From positions 1 through 64,000 of the forward strand of contig NW_025777529.1 of the NCBI RefSeq assembly GCF_021130785.1: a DNA stretch of 64,000 nt, in the 5' to 3' direction. The notes under the pieces are model-generated. The model saw only the letters and a list, made by a program, of their open reading frames with translations, was not told where the DNA came from and did no database searches. The DNA is from Homalodisca vitripennis. Taxonomy: Eukaryota > Arthropoda > Insecta > Hemiptera > Cicadellidae. Below, piece after piece: positions 25,029-36,268 of the stretch. Both the position numbers and the translations under genes were made by a program. Every line of letters begins with the position of its first letter. Position 1 is the stretch's first letter.

Positions 25029-27081
25029 CTAGTTCCCTTCTGCTGCACAGTTGTGGCACCAATAGCTTGTTTTGGCAGTGTGCTCCTTGCATACGGATCT
25101 TTCACAAGCTGAGCATTTGTATGGAGTAAACCTGTTTTTCCTGACAGGGCAGTAGTGACACCTTGGTTTTCGTCCCCTCGACAACTGAAAAAAAAAATAC
25201 AAACAGATATATATATACATATATATATATATATTTATATGTAGGATCGGATCAAAGAATTTATTGTGTTCACAATCAAGAAGTATTAGAGTTTTTTTTG
25301 TAAGACCAAGGGTTTTTTATCGGTAAAATATTAAATGTATACAGTTTTAGTTACTGGTAAAAAAGATCAATCCCTACCTGGTGGGGGGTTGGCTCAGGAA
25401 GTTCTATACACCGGCGACAGCCCTGATGCTGGTCCTCAACGGGAGTGAGAGGGTCTGAATAGAAGCTCTATGTAGAATATGCGGCTTTACTAGGTCCCTC
25501 GCAAGGCTCGTTATGAAAGTCCTCCTCTGCATGGTGTCTTTTGTATTCAGGTTGTAGATAATCTGACCATTTATAGTTGCCAGATTCAGGAGTCACAAAA
25601 AATCGTCAAAAAGGCCACCTGTTACTAATACGTTTTTACAGAGTAGTCCTTTTTCTTTCTGTCTACAACATCGATCCCACCTTTGGTCATGTTATAAAAA
25701 GTAATGACCTCTGGTTTGTTAGCCTCAGAATCGGGATCAATAGAGTCATCATCATGAAATGTCGACAACATCAAAACATTTTTCCTTTTTTCGGGACATA
25801 AGAGACTAATGTGGCTCTATTCGGGTCACAGCCAAAAGCAAACATGCTGCTGCCTACTGGTCTACCGTTGACATCTTTTAAATGAATCTGGGATCTCTCG
25901 CTTATTTTTTTTTATAGTCCCTACTATAGTGGTTCTATGATGCATGAACAACTCATTGGCAAGGGGAACAGAGGTATAGTAATTATCCATCGTAATGTTC
26001 CTTCCTGTTCTGTCGATAGGTTCCATTAGTCTCAAAACCACGCTACTTGCTGAGTTGTCATACGCATAAGGGCCCGGGGGCTGTTTGCCCGGAATAAATT
26101 TCCATGTTCAACACATAGAATGTTCGAGCGTCCGACATTGCATAAATTTTTATACCATACTTGTCTGGTTTATTGCTCAGGTATTGTCTGAACTTACATC
26201 TTCCCCGAAATGCCTCCAGCATCTCATCAATAGTAACGTACTCTCCTGGAGTGTAGTGTTCCTTACACAAACTGACAAAAGTTTCGAATACATCCCTAAA
26301 TGCAGCCAAGTTGTCAATTTTTTTACGTTCCTCCCTGGTTCTATTGTCATCAAATCTGATTGCTCTTACAAGCTGATGGAATCTTTTTTGAGACATGACT
26401 GCTTTGAAAAAGTCAGGGCAGTTCCATCATTGACCCACATTTCACTAGTGTTTAGGTGGTTTCCTTTTTTTTACTCCTAACATATAAAGAACCCCAAAAA
26501 ATGATAGCAATTCATCAACATTAGTAATTAGGACAATCTTGTTTGTCACGAGCATAGTTTGAGGAGATATCATCCAACTCGTCATTGGTATAGTTGACAA
26601 TGTTCTGAATCATTTGATCTGGGAAGAAAAGTTTCCATGAATCAAAGATAGTTCTACTGTTCTTAGCAGCGCCTTTTACACCTGGCAATTTTTTTATAAT
26701 ATTCTGTTGAGAAGTTTTTCGTTCTTCTAGCATCAGATTTATGAATGTACCATTTTGTGAAAGTATCCTTACCTACATACACTGGACCGGGGATGTTGTC
26801 TCCTACTCTGCACTTGGATAGGTCCAGGCTCCCTTACTGGCTGAGCTACAGGTTCGTGCACCGCTATGTCCATAGCAGACGTTGATGGAGCATCCAGATT
26901 TGTAAAGCTTACATTTGCATCCTCTAGATCCCCCGTCACTTTCACCAGACTGTTCAGTGTTCGAATCGTGGAGTGAATGCTCTGAAGGAGCATCTTGTTC
27001 ACTATCACTACTAAGATTAGGAAAAGTCTCTTCATCCTCTTCAATCCAACTAAGAATAAGATGATCTTGAATCTTAGACAT
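25029..27081 (-). pseudogene. piggyBac transposase, decayed
   Basis: The start is at 27081 (MSKIQDHLIL), with the acidic N-terminus usual for the family (EEDEETFPNLSSDSEQ). Fragments continue in shifting frames: 26733-26521 (IFDSWKLFFPDQMI), 26396-26058 (MSQKRFHQLVRAIRFDD and the first catalytic region TIDEMLEAFRGRCKFRQYL). A second region, [17 protein letters not shown], lies near 25990-25935, and the third, MTKGGIDVVD, near 25690-25660. The C-terminal cysteine-rich domain at 25190-25029 has CHYC, KCSAC, CKEH and CHNC. All three conserved aspartate blocks are present but in different frames with stops, so no functional enzyme is expected. It would excise and insert precisely at TTAA. Confidence 0.93.
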
Positions 27082-27480
27082 CTTGAAGTTTTCCAATGCT
27101 AAACTGCATAACACCACACTAAGTGACACTTGAAATTAATTCTACGCTAAAATGTTTCACTTAGACACTCAAATAACAATAAAAGACTAAAAACTTTGTT
27201 CATATAAGAAACGCGAACTAAGCATACAAAACGCTAACGCGATCAGTCCCGTGTATAGATGTCGCCTAACTAATGCGCCAACGTGAATGGTCCCGTGTCG
27301 GAGATGGCAACTAAACAGAGTATGCGGCGCGCTTCCACCACCCCTCCCCCCTCCACTGCCTACGCATGAATCATATCACAACCACAGTGAAAACACGTGT
27401 TATATAGCCTATGAGGCACTTGCTAAGATTCAGGAGGCTAAATTAGAAAATAAAAAAAAAAATTCTTCAGAGCTACTATT

Positions 27481-27501
27481 TTGTTAGATGGCATCTAACA
27501 A
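27481..27501. repeat. Perfect palindrome inside the piggyBac end
   Basis: ttgttagatg-g-catctaacaa has 10-bp arms around one base and lies 16 bp inside the right terminus. Half of it recurs near the left terminus, so it is a likely subterminal binding motif. Confidence 0.9.
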
Positions 27502-27521
27502 GGGGACCCCTCACGGGTTAA

Positions 27522-28140
27522 AGAAACCATATTGTTCATTAAATATAGTTAAGTATTTAAGTTTTTTATAATGAGTATACTGTAAAATTTATATTGTTAA
27601 TTTTTGGGCCTCAGTATTATTTACTTCTACATTTTTCCTCAAATGTCTAACCACAGACTAAAGATATGTATATATGTATAATATTTGATTGCTTCTCTGT
27701 GGTCTAACACTTATCGTGGAATGATAAAAAGTACATATTTAAAAAAATATATCTCGAAGCGCTGTAACCAGAAATTTGTTTAAACATTTAAAACATTATT
27801 CCGACCCTTAAACCGATACCGACAGATACGTATCAATATAGGTTAACTTTAAAGCTCTGAAAAGCATCAGCCAGATTGGCCTAATGATAATTTTCCCAAA
27901 AACTTTCGTTAAACAGAAAAAGCTATAAAAAGAGAAAACCCAAGTTTCCTCAAACCTCCCGACACAACGCTTCCACTGAGAGAATATGAAGTAAGTGAAT
28001 GGAATAAATCAAAACACTGACGTCTAACATTAGGTACTTTCTATCAATTCTAAAAACTCAATAACGTAAAAAACAGAAATATAGATAATTTTACTAGTAA
28101 AGGAAACAGTGGCACAGTTTTGCTGGTGATTAGTTTCTTT
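27522..28140. other. No feature seen
   Basis: AT-rich flank of the piggyBac. No frame or repeat end is recognised. Confidence 0.5.
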
Positions 28141-28380
28141 CAGCTCATCTTATTGGCTGAGCGTTAGCGAAGCCTATTACTAGAAATTCTGAAAAATGCA
28201 TTTCTGCATGTTTGTCTGTCCGCACGATATCTCGAAAACGAACTGATCTAAACACGTGGAATTTTGAATAAAGCTGCATTCCTATATTAGCAACTCTGAA
28301 ATCGATGTTGGTGCCGGTCACCACCGTGGGATTTGGCTTAGTGTTGGCGAATACTTTTACATTGGTCTTATGGGTAACCA
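28141..28380. repeat. Dispersed repeat E, copy 1
   Basis: Contains gtttgtctgtccgcacgata followed by tctcgaaaacgaactgatct. Related text occurs at about 34960-35110 (tctgtctacaggacttctcg, then aacgaattgatctaga) and more weakly near 28720 and 46730. Such stretches are common in dispersed non-autonomous elements. No coding potential is supported. Confidence 0.5.
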
Positions 28381-30324
28381 TGATGGCAACGAGAAAATAT
28401 CGGATTAAATAAATTTGTAATCATTCTCGCGTTGTATTAGGCCTACCCTCGCTAGCTTACATGAATTTGCATTATACTAAGTACTACTACGAACCCTATC
28501 GTACTATAAAAATAAAAATGTGAATTTATCATGCGGCAAGATATCTCGAGTAAGATTTTATCTGTGATTTTAATGAGCATGAAACTTTATTTCTATATAG
28601 AAAAGAATTAGTCCTACGATGGTGCGTGCGCAAGCTGAAACTGAACCCTATGACTAAGTAGGCGGACACAACTTCTCTTTGTCTTCAGGGAGATGTAAAC
28701 ATTTCTGATCAGTGTAATTGTATGTCTGTCTATCTGTCTGCATTTCTAGAGAATTGAATTAGCTATACATATTTGAACTGTTGCGTGCAACCTTAGCAAA
28801 GCCTGTTACGAAACATACTGCCTTGTATAATAAATCAATCGCATGAATCGACCGTCAGAAGTGGGCTCACTGCAGGCCAAAATTGCCTTCACCTTCAGGG
28901 ATTGATGGATAGATTATAATATTAGTATTACGACGCACGCCATTGTTTATAATAGGCGGTATGTTAGGCTATTTAACAAAATCAAAGGTGCTAAATCTGA
29001 ACCTTGAGGAACTCCTGATTTAGCAACTATGCTAAAAGTGAACTGCATTGACCTCTTCGTGGAAAGTTCTTTATAAAAGATGAGATTTAATCCTAAGATA
29101 TGGACTGAAATAACAGTCCAGGTTTATAAGTTATGACTTATAAATATAGGTATCGTGGAACTGGCAGTTTTCGCACCGACAGCTATTTTGAAAAATGGAC
29201 GATGGTGTTAGTTTCCGATCTTCAAGTACAATCAGCCATGGAATATGTTCGCTAAACAAAGTAGTGTAACAATTTTTACGAACGTAATAACTAAGATATA
29301 AGCAACTTCCTCAATAAATATTATAATTAATACCGTTAGAAACAGAATTTTTTACATGTAATTACCATTGATTCCATACTTATGATGTCAATTGACAGCA
29401 AATGAAAATTCAATGGGCAAAACAAACAGTCCGAAGAGGACCAACAGTAATATTTATTGGTAATAATAGAGTTGCCTAATTTCAAAAAACTGTTAAACGT
29501 TATCTAATGCACTCACACTGAAATAGTATAGTATTTATCTTAATTATCTGAGAGGGCACTTTTATTAAATTTACCCGAATTGTACATTTTATTACCTAAA
29601 TTTGTGTTAAAAAATATAAAAATATTCACTTTAAAGGTGATTAGACAACCTCTGGTACGCGAAACGATACGAGTTCCTGTTATCTAATCCGCCTCATTTT
29701 CAACCATCGAATAAATTATCAAAAAGCGTGTTAAATCTACGCCAGACTGAAAGAGCATCCATCGAACACAACAGGGAATCGGATAAAGAATATTTAAGTC
29801 GGGACGCTTTCAACCCATCCTCTGATCTGATAAAGAGGTCATTATAAAATCATGTTTGCTGGCGCTGGCGCACAGGTCGCTACTTGCCGGTACCTGCCCG
29901 CCGCCTCCTGCCAGGCCGTGCACAGACACGTTTACTCAGCTAGTCGTCATTATAACGCTTATATTACAAGCCCCTTTGTCCTCTTTTCTATTCTTCTCAT
30001 CTAAATGAGGCCAGATTTTCTCTACGGAATGGCATTCCTTTTTTAGAATAACACATCATTATGTACAATCTTATACATTTGAAAGATGATTATTAGATCC
30101 CAAAAATATACCTGTCTGAATAACTTTCCGACACTTTTCAATTACTACGTAGTTTAACTTAGGCTGACCATACTTCGCACAATATTAAAACATCTAAACA
30201 TTGGAACAAAGTGTGGAACTCAAAGATATTTTTAAGTACAACTTTTCGTGTATTTATAAAATTATTTAAAGAAACATAAAACGTTGGTAACATTATTGAG
30301 AACTGTACGTTTGTAGTTATTCTC
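28381..30324. other. No supported gene; decayed repeat pieces
   Basis: A second piece of repeat E is likely at about 28570-28830. The rest is AT-rich without recognisable motifs. A GC-richer spot lies near 29860-29930. Confidence 0.45.
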
Positions 30325-31378
30325 GATTCAGATTTGAGTCAAATAAGACAGAATTGCGGGCACATTCTGTATATTCCCAATTCAGACTTGAGACCGATAA
30401 AACATATTTGTCGATGAATCCAGTACATTTCTAATTTAGAATTGAAACTGATAAGATATATTTGCCAACGAATCCAGAATATTTCCAATTCAGGCTTGAG
30501 ACTGATAAGATATATTTACCGGCGAATCCAGTATATTCCCAATTCAGCCTTGAAACTGATTAGACATATTTGCCAACGAAACCAATTTACTCCCAATTCA
30601 GGCTTGAGACTGATAAGATATATTTACCGGCGAATCCAGTATATTCCCAATTCAGGCTTGAGACTGATTAGACATATTTGCCAACGAAACCAATTTACTC
30701 CCAATTCAGCCTTGAAACTGATTAGACATATTTGCCAACGAAACCAATTTACTCCCAATTCAGGCTTGAGACTGATAAGACATATTTACCGGCGAATCCA
30801 GTATATTCCCAATTCAGGCTTGAGACTGATTAGACATATTTGCCAACGAAACCAATTTACTCCCAATTCAGGCTTGAGACTGATAAGACATATTTGTCGA
30901 TGAATCCAGTACATTCCTAATTTAGAATTGAAACTGATAAGATATAATTGCCAACGAATCCAGAATATTTCCAATTCAGGCTTGAGACTGATAAGATATA
31001 TTAACCGGCGAATCCAGTATATTCCCAATTCAGCCTTGAGACTGATTAGACATATTTGCCAACGAAACCGGCGAATTTACTCCCAATTCAGCCTTGAAAC
31101 TTATTAGACATATTTGCCAACGAAACCAATTTACTCCCAATTCAGGCTTGAGACTGATAAGACATATTTACCGGCGAATCCAGTATATTCCCAATTCAGG
31201 CTTGAGACTGATTAGACATATTTGCCAACGAAACCAATTTAATCCCAATTCAGACTTGAGACTGATAAGATATATTTGCTGACGAATCCAGTATATTCCC
31301 AATTCAGACTTGAGACTGATTAGATGCATTTGCCGACGAATACATTATATTCCCAATTCAGACCTGAGACTAAGATAT
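30325..31378 (+). repeat. 54-bp minisatellite, ~19 units
   Basis: Full units begin at 30373 and every 54 bp after that. The consensus core is cccaattcaggcttgagact followed by gataagacatattt. Two sub-types alternate: one with accggcgaatccagtatatt, one with gccaacgaaaccaatttact. The alternation suggests higher-order amplification of pairs or triplets of units. The unit at 31021 has a 4-bp insertion (ggcg). Because 54 is divisible by three, long open frames appear on both strands, but the insertion breaks the frame and no start or neighbour supports a gene. Confidence 0.95.
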
Positions 31379-31448
31379 ATTTTCATTACAAAACGGAACA
31401 GATTTTGGTGGTGAATTTTTTAACTTTTAAATTTTAATATGGAACTGG
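31379..31448. other. Short AT-rich spacer
   Basis: Nothing recognised between the minisatellite and the MITE. Confidence 0.5.
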
Positions 31449-31725
31449 CAAGGACGTAGCCAGCGAGGGGGTCCAAGGGGGTACGGACCCCCCTCCCAAA
31501 TTTTTAATTTATTGTTTTAATTAATTTCTAATAAACAATTATTATTATTTAAATAATTCAGTATTACTGACAAGTACTGCTGAAAGATCGTTCTTAACAC
31601 AGAAACGGGTCAAGAGCTTTTTAAGGAACAAAATGGGGCCTTACTTTCTGTCCACTTTGGAAAAAATATCAGTTGTCTTTACCCCCCCCCCCCTGCCCAA
31701 TATCTTTTCCTGGCTACGTTCTTAG
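31449..31725 (+). mobile_element. MITE family D, copy 2
   Basis: acgtagccagcgagggggtc at the left and cctggctacgt at the right form inverted ends. The interior is the reverse of the 5968-6204 copy (attcagtattactgac; gatcgttcttaac; atatcagttgtctt). A 13-base C run lies near the right end. Non-coding. Confidence 0.7.
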
Positions 31726-34700
31726 GAACTGGGGAAGAAAGAGATTTTGGTACAGTTGGTCTGCTTCTAATTATGCATATGACTGGTGCAAGAATCTACC
31801 ATGTAAAGCTTAATCGTTGTAAAACGAAATCGTAAAAAAATTACGAGAAATATTTGTTGGTATTGTATAAATATTGGGAGATAGTTATGACAGTGGTGTG
31901 ATACGATTCATTTAATTAATTACTGGCGTGGTTAGAAGGCTTTTTGCCATGTAAATATAAAACGTATTGTATATTTATTACGAAAGGTTGATTACAAAAA
32001 TGTAAGTGTGTTTCTGAGACAAAGATGCTTTACATTGCACTGATAACCCAGCCAGTCGCTGAGATTCATTCATTTCTAAATTTGTGATTTAAAATAAATC
32101 AAGCTAAAAGCTATTTATCAACATGAGAGAAACTGAGTTTCAATTTGGTAAAACATGAGCTTCTGGAAGTCTGCCACTGTCACCCGCTACCCGTGATGTC
32201 TTGAGACAAAAGGATGTACTAAGAATGTTCCTGTTATTCGTTACTTTCATTAAAATTTGATTAATCTCTAAACGGATAGCAATATCTGGACTGAAGTATT
32301 CTTTAACCCTGGGAGCATCGACCGGCCCATTAAAAGCGTTATTACCCGTCAAAGACCTTCAAATTATACATCAATCGAAAGCCTATGAGTTGATTGTAAT
32401 GTTTAGTGGTCTTTGATTTTCTTTTTTCCTGCTTCTAGTTTAAATTCTGTGATTTTTTCACATTTAATTTTGTTAACCTCAATGCAGCGTAGACGGATGG
32501 TTGTAAACAAATCATTTGGTTCTTTGTTCTGAAGTTTTTTTCATTCGAATTGATCAAAGTTTTATCGTACACTGTTGATTACATAACACTTCAGAATGGG
32601 TACTCCTTATAGATCAAGTGATATTCATGACATTAAAATGGAATATGACATGAAAGACTGAGTGAAATAGAAGCATTGTATCTTGTTTTCTTTGTTCTAT
32701 ACCAGCTAAGTTCAGAAAAAGGTAGGAAAACTACATTGATTTACATCAGAATCAATTTTATTATGGTTCTTTCATTGTGTTACTTAGCAAGTGAAAATGG
32801 GTAAAGATTTTCTTTCCAATTTGCTCTTTTTTCGGTAAACATAACAAATATATCAATTTTAATTTCTGAACCCCATGACAATGTATATTTTTGTGTTTAC
32901 ACCTAAATTTCCTAAAATTTGGACTTTTGAAACATATCATATTGTATTATAAAGCAGACACTTTTATGTAGACTAATATTTTTTTCACGTGTCAAATAAT
33001 AAATACAATATAAGAGTGCTGTACAAAAATAGATAAAAAGAAAATTTAATACAAAATTTTGTAGCTTTATTCTAAGATTCTTCCTAAGAAATATTATGTC
33101 AATGTGTAAATCTTTATACATATCCTATATATAAGATAGTATAACAAAATTTTTAAAGAGACAAATTTTTTTGGTTCAAATCTTATACCGCATACAAATA
33201 TAATTTTTATCCATCAATATATTCTTTAACAAAATTTCACTTTTCAATGTATAAGCCAAAACAAATCCAATTTGAGTTTTTATTTACATTGTAATATGCT
33301 CAAATACAGTATTAATTTATAATGTGTGTTTTTATAATTTATAAATAAATGTCTTTTGAAAAGATGATTTATTACTGTCCTCCTTTTCCACCACAAAAAG
33401 TTCTCCTTTTAATAATTTGCTTCTGGTCACCCTAATTGCGGGACTTTGTGGACACTCTGTATGTTTTTAATATACTTCAGTCTATTTTTAAACAATATTA
33501 AGAATACCTCGAACCTGCAACAATCAAACCCATAGACCTCTGACGTTGATTGGAGATTCATACTCCTGAACGATCACGTGATTTGGACTAGCACTAATTT
33601 TAAATCAAGGGACCATTTAGCCAGTCTAGGAATTGTCAATTAGCGATATTCCATGTAGAAAGTAGAAAAGCTATACAAAAAAGAAGCATTTGGGACGGAA
33701 AAAGACTAGCGTGCTACGAGACTACAGTCCAAACAGTTACCACCATGCTACAAGGAAATTACAGACCCTAGCTGACTATTGCTGGGTGGCGTTGCAAGTA
33801 AGAGGGAGCCCCGTTGTTGGAGCCTTGCATGTGATCGTGAGGTTGATGTTTGTGGTATTGATCACGTGATGAAGAGGTTCACATCAGCACCGAACCACAC
33901 GCGAGCGGACCTCGCGTTGTCTTGTCACCCTGTTGAGTTTACGTTCCCTATTCTTCTTACTTATTGGGTCGGTGTTTCTTTGCAAAAATAGTTCGCGGAT
34001 GATCAAAGCACACGAAAGTCTTTAAATGGAACTGAGCAGATTGAAGGTTTTTAATATTAAATTAATCAATTAAGGAACTCCAAAAGCAAACCAATACATG
34101 TATTAGGATTTGAGGGCTTAATCAAGAACTAATAAAATTACTCTAGTTTCTGGATGTCCCTCAGTTTTCTAAGAACAAGTCTAATCTGGCGAAATTGTAA
34201 ACTTTCTTTGTATCCACATCTAGTAAACAAGTAACGTTCGTGTAAAATTGTACCCTAAAAGTAGAATTAAGTAGTTATTCTATAAATGTCCGTCAATAAC
34301 AATATGCAATACAGTAACACCGTTTAAGAGCACGTTTTGCTACTTTCACTACCTATTTTACAAAAAATTACATATCAAATATGCATGCCTTGTGTTAAAA
34401 AATTCTGAAAATGGATTTTTATCAATTTGTATTTTCACACTTTTGGATAATTTATGATCTTTAAGCTTAGTTTTTAATAATTAAATAACACACTGGAGCT
34501 TTCTTTTAGAGTACACTTTATTGAGATGTTTTGTTCTTATTTTAATGCTGAAGGACATACCTAAGTAAAAGATATTGGCTGAAGCGTAGAAGCTCTTCAA
34601 TCAGTGAAAATGGCCGATCGGCTAAAAAGATAGCCGCCTCGGCAAAATAATTAATACAGTAAAATATGTGCACTTTTGTGTAGTTGATAGACTCAATTAA

Positions 34701-34879
34701 TGTCGTGGAAAGTTAAAATGTATTAAAAAATAGTCAAAAAATCAACTTAAACTATACTGGACCCAGTTATTATTGGTTTGGGTTGATCCGTAAAGAAACT
34801 GAGTGCATTCAACCAACACGTGACAATGTAAGCACGTAGTCCAGCTGTCCGCTATATATATCAATAAAGTCTTCATCTG
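31726..34879. other. No supported gene
   Basis: AT-rich DNA with short frames only. A 70-codon frame at 33779-33991 sits in a GC-richer patch (about 33780-33960) but has no motif. The words ttaggctgaccata (30168) and tctggtcaccctaa (33421-33436) are near-inverted and could be ends of a larger old element containing the minisatellite. Confidence 0.4.
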
Positions 34880-35150
34880 CACACTTTATATGTTGCATGA
34901 AAACTTCATTTCTACATAGACAAGATTGAGTTCGATAATGTTGCATGCCCATCCATGGGATATGGCTGTGTCCTTGAAGCCTGTCACTCAGTTGGCTTGC
35001 GCAATATATCTTTTGTCTGCCGGGAGAAAATAAAAATATCTTTTGTCTGTCTACAGGACTTCTCGTTAACGAATTGATCTAGACATGATATTTGTCATGC
35101 AACGTCATTAAATTCCATTTCGAGACACGTTGTATGTCTTTCCTTGTCTA
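34880..35150 (+). repeat. Dispersed repeat E, copy 2
   Basis: Shares tgaaa-cttcatttctacatag, gcttgcgca and the aacgaattgatctaga region with 28141-28380 and 28570-28830. Non-coding. Confidence 0.45.
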
Positions 35151-35303
35151 GACATCGCCTAAGAAGACAACATTTTGATACTGATTTCGTAATTCAATAT
35201 ATATTTCAAGAAGCAGTTATAATAAAAAGACATGATTGTTTCCTAAAACTCGGAGTCAATCATTATGGTCTTAAAACGATTTGTGAACAAATTACTTCGT
35301 AAA

Positions 35304-35642
35304 GGAAACATGATTTTCTCCGGACATTTGCCATCGTTCAGTGAAACAAGAAATCAGTAACACTACGTTTCGAGATCTGCAATCTGATGCCTTCTTCAGG
35401 TAAATAACTAAACTAACAAATAATTACAAACCAGGCTAAAATAAACAAAAAAAAACCTGAGCGTTGTGACACGCCTAAGTCAGGAATCACAACCACTAAG
35501 TTGTGTGACAACTTCAATAACTCTAAAAGACGCACTTCATAAAAAACGCTCTGGTATGACTTGTTTATTTAAGCCTAGTTTGTAATCATGAGTTAGGTTA
35601 GTTATTTACCTGAAGAAGAGATCAGAATGCAGATCTCGCAAC
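35304..35642. repeat. Inverted repeat family C: left arm, centre and part of right arm
   Basis: The left arm (35304-35440) reads as the reverse complement of the right arm (35560-35642 continued at 48200-48253). The right arm is cut after ctcgcaac, where hAT 2 inserted. Joined across the insertion, the arms are ~165 bp and closely similar through gtagtgttactgat and gaacgatggcaaatgtccgg. Confidence 0.85.
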
Positions 35643-36268
35643 CAGTGGCGTAACTAGTTTGATTGCGTCCCAATGCAAGTCTTCCTGGATACTGCTTCGC
35701 TACATACGGCATTGTACAATCTCTATCCAATTAGAGAAAGATATATGATATACTAGGTTATTTAGGTTATCATCCTGTCAAAAATGACGGTATTTCTAAT
35801 ATTTTAATGTTTTATAATCAATGGATTATTAAAACTTATGATGTTATGACTTTTTACTGTTTGTATTTCTTGGTCATATTAGTTTCAAACTTAGTAAAAT
35901 TTAAATCAATCATTCAATCACCTGGTAATTGGTAAACGTAAACACTAATGTTAAATTTGGCAAAACACCTGGTAAATGTTAAACACCAATGATGAATCTT
36001 TTGTTTACATTTACATGTTTTGATTGTCAAAGATTATGTACAAACGTTTCAATTAGGGCTAACTACAAGACTAGGATCACATTACATACTTTCAATTAAT
36101 TATTGTACTTTTTTAGGACGATAAAATAAGACTACTTCTTTTTACTTTTTACATTTATTTTACATTTATTCAGTGACATATAAATGATGTAAGAAGCTCC
36201 AACATTATCTTAATGTTAATTTTATGCTAAACATGAAACATAGACATTTTAATTGAGGGTTTTAATTC

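Larger units (their letters stand above)
24632..27517 (-). mobile_element. piggyBac-type transposon between TTAA sites
   Basis: TTAA stands at 24628-24631 and 27518-27521. The element ends are cccgtgaggagtccc and the complement of cccgtgaggggtccc, a 15-bp inverted repeat with one mismatch, starting with CCC as usual for piggyBac. The motif gccatctaaca occurs inside both ends (24684-24694; in the palindrome at 27481-27501). The length of 2886 bp is normal for the family. The coding region is fragmented. Confidence 0.95.

Noticed and set aside
30442..31282. Repeat-protein gene with 18-residue units (GLRLIRYIYRR...)
   Set aside because: The frames are open only because the 54-bp satellite unit is divisible by three; the opposite strand is open too, and a 4-bp insertion in one unit breaks the frame.
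30325..31378. CRISPR-like array
   Set aside because: Units are contiguous and similar over their whole length, with no unique spacers; the context is eukaryotic.
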